Shown here: one piece after another, positions 7,201 through 8,075 of the stretch
Layout: every line of letters starts with the position of its first letter
How positions within the stretch are numbered: position 1 is the first letter of the stretch
Assembly (NCBI GenBank): GCA_030018505.1
Contig: JASEHO010000070.1
Location: 1-8,075, forward strand
Direction: 5' to 3'
Length of the DNA: 8,075 nt
Source of the DNA: a bacterium
GTDB taxonomy: Bacteria > UBA9089 > UBA9088 > JAGUXG01
Position numbers and translations under genes: made by a program
Notes under the pieces: generated by a model
Told to the model about the DNA's origin: nothing
Seen by the model: the letters and a program-made list of their open reading frames with translations, nothing else
Databases searched by the model: none

Positions 7201-7410
7201 TCTTGTTCTCTCTGTCCTTATGACTATATTATATCCTAAAATAAGGAGAAGCAGAAAGAGGACAAGTGGCTCGGTAAGAAGGTCTCCTTCTTTATAATAA
7301 CTCACCAGAACAGCCCCTGTAAAGATCAGGACACTCCCCCACAACAGGAAGTTAATAAGTTGTTCAACTATGCTTAATTTATATCTTTTGATAGCATCTT
7401 CTTTTGCCAT
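4225..7410 (-). CDS. Membrane-anchored multi-GAF sensor with degenerate HD-GYP domain
   Basis: A 1061-residue signalling protein. Two membrane helices (about 15-38 and 46-64) enclose a short loop. About five tandem GAF domains follow (roughly 83-208, 232-376, 398-540, 568-704 and 728-870), recognisable by repeated endings such as L-STLANEAGLAIETA and SSQVAIAIQNAYLY joined by helical linkers. The C-terminus (about 880-1055) is an HD-GYP domain, whose active members hydrolyse cyclic di-GMP. Retained landmarks are D934 and K937 of D-x-G-K, H963 in KKHP, HHHE with DGTGY (986-996), D1016 and QFDPELV. Lost are the first metal-ligand His (Y901, in KGYADNVA where KGHS-type is expected) and the His of the HD pair (C933, giving CDIGK); GYP is GYI. 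Phosphodiesterase activity is therefore doubtful and ligand binding alone is possible. AGGTGG lies 4 bases before the start. It is followed by a coupled winged-helix gene. Confidence 0.92.
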   Translation of the reverse strand: MAKEDAIKRYKLSIVEQLINFLLWGSVLIFTGAVLVSYYKEGDLLTEPLVLFLLLLILGYNIVIRTERTRNFRRRERLSYLTQVSLSLAKSLDIEEIRRISGEAALLLTKKGSACVIEQVDGEGVLSPRFYLGLSSPPTNEFGKEVLKKGSLFEEKRPSYKIGLPLICGNDIIGTLEVYLKKGIIKIEEKEALTILSSYTAQALVNAASYEETVLALKKERAGLLAVSKVDRSISEERLNLSEQLNLILKESFRAVSSTKSELWIAEDDEFSCLTVYPLVDMVYGVKTKIGESLIGLCAESQRPINCANLSVESKFVDHLKRNLVTGLYLPLVYHRKVVGVMALFNKKQDQPFSDDDIQILDGLSTQAAIAIYQAKTHARLRNIASSLVALYEISRSLAEGKVLDDVLQLILKKGCELFSCENGSIMLLEEKIGELTIKSAIGLSEEIIKTTKKYIGDGSIAGWVAKERKPLILHGKVADEKFSSVKEKVKDALCVPMIAKNRLVGVFSLSNRKGTGLFAQRDMELLSTLANEAGLAIETAILYDLAQKRIKELLGIKRIAAEMIITRDPKEVIGSCLDIGREVFDAEYGWFFIRKNSKYSFHSIRGRRRMDERDFAHIIFGDKTVEWVGEEREPLIIDNAENDPRFTVIRGMNVSTILAVPVLKEDNVLGVVQFLNKLPYFTKDDIRTAQVLADQMAIAMGNAELFEEAKRRVFELSTLNQLVSTMVSTTDIAELLPKVVALSSKVMRSKKCWIHFIEDKELILSAEIGLNDLEKKRESSLSLHNGIAGFCAGEKRGLLISNLMEDTRLSLKDKQMYKPVSYLSCPIMSKNEIIGVISCSDKIGGGYLEEDFSLFSTLSSQVAIAIQNAYLYSDLEKQAKETFNTFSEIIGLRHFHLKGYADNVANLSFTLAKRAGLGIEEQERVRDAARLCDIGKIGIEEALLKKSEVELSEDEWLKIKKHPLVSCQILRTQGFLKPILPIVYHHHESYDGTGYIDGLSGEKIPIGSRIIAIVDFYYNLLAKGETDSAVKEFLRDRAGAQFDPELVSVFINKVLTEGGK
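4232..4238 (-). promoter_or_regulatory. Strong ribosome binding site for the winged-helix gene
   Basis: AAGGAGG on the minus strand, 6 bases upstream of the ATG at 4225, lies within the last codons of the sensor gene (encoding E-G-G-K). It is the strongest, best-spaced Shine-Dalgarno in the window. It fixes the downstream start and supports expression of the small protein at a level at least comparable to the sensor. Confidence 0.7.
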
Positions 7411-7424
7411 TTTACCACCTATTA

Positions 7425-7453
7425 AGTTTAATCCCTCCTTGGCTATTTGTCAA
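7425..7453 (-). promoter_or_regulatory. Sigma70-type promoter for the GAF/HD-GYP operon
   Basis: On the minus strand TTGACA (7453-7448), a 17-base spacer and TAAACT (7430-7425) predict a start near 7418 and a 5' leader of only about 8 bases that begins inside the AGGTGG ribosome binding site (7420-7415). A second, stronger SD-like AGGAGGG lies inside the spacer, 21 bases from the ATG, and cannot serve this start. Confidence 0.6.
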
Positions 7454-7488
7454 TGTTTCTTCCAGCAATTTCTCATTTCCTATCTTTT

Positions 7489-7538
7489 GGAGTGCATCAT
7501 CCGTGATGATGCATGCATTGACACGGTCAATGCACTCC
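7489..7538. repeat. 50-bp nested palindrome, foldable as a three-way junction
   Basis: Outer arms GGAGT (7489-7493) and ACTCC (7534-7538), extended by one T/A pair, enclose two perfect hairpins. Hairpin 1 has stem GCATCATC (7494-7501) with GATGATGC (7505-7512) and loop CGT. Hairpin 2 has stem GCATTGAC (7515-7522) with GTCAATGC (7526-7533) and loop ACG. An AT dinucleotide separates them. The whole is also an imperfect palindrome with 38 of 50 positions symmetric; all mismatches are in four triplets that pair within their own hairpins. There is no T-run on either side, so it is not an intrinsic terminator. It has the look of a dispersed palindromic repeat, but no second copy is in the window. 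Its minus-strand reading supplies the stop codon of the LarC remnant. Confidence 0.8.
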
Positions 7539-7844
7539 ATAATTAGAATTGCTGTGTTTCTTCATCAAAGTAATGAGTGGAATCTGCTTATCTTTGGCTA
7601 TTTTTTTTATATCTTCATACTCAAGAATACCCTTATTCCCTAATCTCTTCACTGAAACATCTCCGTGCTCTGTAGAGAGCATCTCATTCTTTCTTTCCAG
7701 CAACCACCTTTCAACCACACTCCTTCTTATCCCACCTGTTGTTGTCTCAGAAAAGATGATACCTACAGCCTCTTTTTCCTTTTCTTTCTCAATAAAGTGG
7801 ATTCTCTGCAAAGTTGATGACCCTTTTTTCCCTGATAAAGTCAT
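7527..7844 (-). pseudogene. LarC C-terminal remnant (nickel-pincer cofactor biosynthesis)
   Basis: LarC inserts nickel into the pyridinium thiocarboxylate mononucleotide that activates lactate racemase-type enzymes; full proteins are about 400 residues. Only the last 75 or so residues are recognisable: IIFSETTTGGIRRSVVERW (about 29-47 of this frame), then STEHGDVSVK, EYEDIKKIAKDKQIPL and a short tail. The part before KEAVG is not LarC-like and lies in the coding region of the upstream kinase, read in another frame. The ATG at 7844 has no Shine-Dalgarno, and no suitable start follows the kinase stop at 7789. I therefore read it as a truncated gene left by deletion or rearrangement. A small expressed protein or a translation product reached by frameshift from the kinase cannot be excluded. 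The last three codons and the stop fall within the palindromic element. Confidence 0.65.
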
Positions 7845-8075
7845 CTGGTGTATCTGATGTATGAATGGTATTTTCTGTAATATTATCAGTATAGACTAAT
7901 CTGACAAGAGAAAGGGCTGTCTCGCGTATCTGGACCCTCGCATTAACACCTTCATAGAGAAGTGCAAGGGAGGGTTTTCTGCTCATAAACTCAACTAACT
8001 TCTGATAGAATCCCTTTTCTTTATGAGGAATATAGAACTCCATCATCTCCTCCTCTGTTGGTACAATCACCTTTG
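7789..8075 (-). CDS. ndk: Nucleoside diphosphate kinase, partial (N-terminus outside window)
   Basis: NDK transfers the gamma-phosphate between nucleoside tri- and diphosphates through a phosphohistidine. The window holds the C-terminal 95 or so residues and the frame is open to the right edge. Matching features are VPTEEEMMEFYIPHKEKGFYQKLVEFM (family: L-T-EQAEEFY-HK-PFF-LV-FM), LALLYEGVNA (VLEGENA), and the active-site segment ENTIHTSDT with the catalytic His encoded at 7861-7863, followed by a Glu two residues later in REKRV. Arg in SLVRLVY corresponds to the family IRGDF arginine. The stretch between the NA motif and the active His is about nine residues shorter than in typical NDKs, removing much of the Kpn-loop region. 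The last residues are INFAENPLY. It overlaps the LarC-remnant frame by 56 bases. Function is probable but the shortened loop is atypical. Confidence 0.82.
   Translation of the reverse strand, partial: KVIVPTEEEMMEFYIPHKEKGFYQKLVEFMSRKPSLALLYEGVNARVQIRETALSLVRLVYTDNITENTIHTSDTPDDFIREKRVINFAENPLY

Noticed and set aside
7446..7476. Possible 8-residue leader peptide on the minus strand upstream of the sensor gene (ATG at 7476, stop TGA at 7452-7450)
   Set aside because: Its stop overlaps the -35 box of the predicted promoter, so it would not be on the main transcript; it looks accidental.
7489..7538. Palindromic element as an intrinsic terminator
   Set aside because: Neither strand has a T-run directly after the structure.
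7489..7538. Palindromic element as an integron attC site or CRISPR repeat
   Set aside because: The conserved attC core bases (ending in GTT/AAC) are absent, and there is only one copy with no spacers.
7404..7857. Plus-strand open frames opposite the LarC remnant and kinase end
   Set aside because: The minus-strand reading gives recognisable LarC and NDK motifs; the plus-strand peptides are Ser/Ile-rich antisense translations.

Overview
The window is bacterial, AT-rich (roughly 40% GC by eye) and almost fully coding. Gene pairs are tightly packed, with ATGA or TAATG overlaps. TsaB, RimI, nucleoside diphosphate kinase, a type IV pilin-like protein, a DUF2723 glycosyltransferase and a multi-GAF/HD-GYP sensor together suggest a Gram-negative-type bacterium. 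The style resembles uncultivated candidate phyla such as Omnitrophota, but the sequence alone does not place it and that is a weak guess. No rRNA, tRNA, CRISPR, phage or transposase gene is visible.

Layout. (1) 1-157 is non-coding: a degenerate ATCTCC repeat at the edge, a perfect 17-bp palindrome at 36-52, and a near-consensus sigma70 promoter ending 6 nt before a start codon. (2) 158-3501, plus strand, is a four-gene operon: pilin-like protein, tsaB, rimI, and a DUF2723 membrane protein with C-terminal TPRs. Three junctions overlap. (3) 3585-3875, plus strand, is a small conserved protein (DUF6812-like) with its own promoter and no Shine-Dalgarno sequence, so probably a leaderless mRNA. It ends in a hairpin shared with the convergent operon. 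(4) 3887-7410, minus strand, is a two-gene unit: a 1061-residue membrane protein with about five GAF domains and a degenerate HD-GYP domain, then a 112-residue winged-helix protein whose ATG overlaps the upstream stop by one base. (5) 7489-7538 is a 50-bp nested palindrome that can fold as a three-way junction. (6) 7527-8075, minus strand, holds the C-terminal part of a nucleoside diphosphate kinase running off the window, then a remnant of the C-terminus of LarC whose stop codon lies inside the palindromic element.

How the genes may work together. TsaB (t6A tRNA modification) and RimI (ribosomal protein acetylation) are classic neighbours, but here they sit between a pilin and a GT-C-type glycosyltransferase, which raises the possibility of pilin glycosylation. 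The GAF/HD-GYP protein keeps several HD-GYP landmarks but has lost two metal-binding histidines (CD instead of HD, Y instead of the first H) and has GYI instead of GYP. With the coupled winged-helix gene it looks like a signal-sensing pair that may bind rather than hydrolyse a cyclic dinucleotide.

The strongest candidates for something undescribed are the 50-bp element, whose mismatches to a simple palindrome are exactly compensated inside its two sub-hairpins, and the degenerate HD-GYP/winged-helix pair.
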